A DNA stretch of 5,994 nt. Source: Paludibacter sp. (GTDB lineage: Bacteria; Bacteroidota; Bacteroidia; Bacteroidales; Paludibacteraceae). Of this stretch, positions 5,845 through 5,994 are shown in pieces; position 1 is the stretch's first letter, and every line of letters begins with the position of its first letter. The position numbers and the translations under genes were made by a program. The notes below the pieces were generated by a model. The model worked only from the letters and a program-made list of their open reading frames with translations. It was not told where the DNA came from and searched no databases. The stretch is from assembly GCA_018054805.1 (NCBI GenBank), contig JAGPIU010000037.1:1-5994 (forward strand), in the 5' to 3' direction.

Positions 5845-5994
5845 ATGCTTTCAGATCAATCCTTTATAAATGAGGTTAAAAACATAATCCTTCAATCAAG
5901 GGGTAATGCAGTTCGTTCTGTCAATTGGGAGCGAACCATTATGTATTGGAAAATTGGCAAGCGAATTTTCGAAGAAGAACAAGAAGGGAAAGAT
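5845..5994 (+). CDS. YhcG/DUF1016-type PDDEXK nuclease family protein (N-terminal part, runs off the right edge)
   Basis: From the ATG at 5845 there are 50 open codons to the window edge. The fragment has the recognisable start of the DUF1016 N-terminal domain: a helix ending in RGNAVRSVNWER (about 19-30), then MYWKIGKRIFEEEQEGKD (33-50), where YW-IG-RI-EEEQ-G is the family signature. Full-length members have a C-terminal PDDEXK nuclease-like domain, which lies outside the window. They are often found near restriction-modification or other defence genes and mobile elements; their function is mostly unproven. The start is only 17 nt after the dehydrogenase stop, with no terminator and no recognisable promoter between. 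Its first 150 bases have 54 G/C (36%), against 31 of 60 in each of two dehydrogenase lines counted by hand (5161-5220 and 5401-5460). That fits an acquired gene, but the sample is short. Confidence 0.85.
   Translation, partial: MLSDQSFINEVKNIILQSRGNAVRSVNWERTIMYWKIGKRIFEEEQEGKD

Overview
The window looks like chromosome from a member of the Bacteroidota (Bacteroidetes), most likely Bacteroidales or a close relative. The evidence is a type IX secretion component (PorQ-like), a TonB with an acidic, proline-containing linker, a DUF4954-type giant left-handed beta-helix protein, promoters with the phylum's TAnnTTTG -7 element, and A/T-rich start regions without Shine-Dalgarno sequences. The genus cannot be read from the sequence.

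Layout. Positions 1-289 (minus strand) hold the N-terminal 96 codons of a PorQ-like outer-membrane protein that runs off the left edge. A 294-bp divergent intergenic region (290-583) carries a good Bacteroidetes-type promoter for porQ, a promoter-like region for tonB, a 10-bp direct repeat and a small hairpin. A monocistronic-looking tonB (584-1267) follows, ended by a strong intrinsic terminator (1324-1356). Next come three tightly spaced co-directional genes: hflX (1399-2613), a 663-residue DUF4954-like protein (2645-4636) and a YqhD/butanol-dehydrogenase-type iron-containing alcohol dehydrogenase (4661-5827). The gaps of 31 and 24 nt have no terminator and suggest one operon. Only 17 nt after the dehydrogenase, a YhcG/DUF1016-type PDDEXK nuclease begins (5845) and runs off the right edge. 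Its first 150 bases are more A/T-rich than the dehydrogenase, so it may be the left end of an accessory or defence segment.

How the genes relate. PorQ and TonB both serve the outer membrane: PorQ in the surface-attachment complex of the type IX secretion system, TonB in energising outer-membrane transporters. HflX (ribosome splitting and rescue under stress) and the NADPH-dependent aldehyde reductase could both belong to a stress response, but that link is inference from adjacency. The least understood gene is the DUF4954-like protein. It combines two hexapeptide-type beta-helix blocks, a very His/Ser/Gly/Asn-rich block that looks like an active site, and a helical C-terminal domain. No clearly new multi-gene system is visible; the DUF4954-like protein and its neighbours are the best lead.
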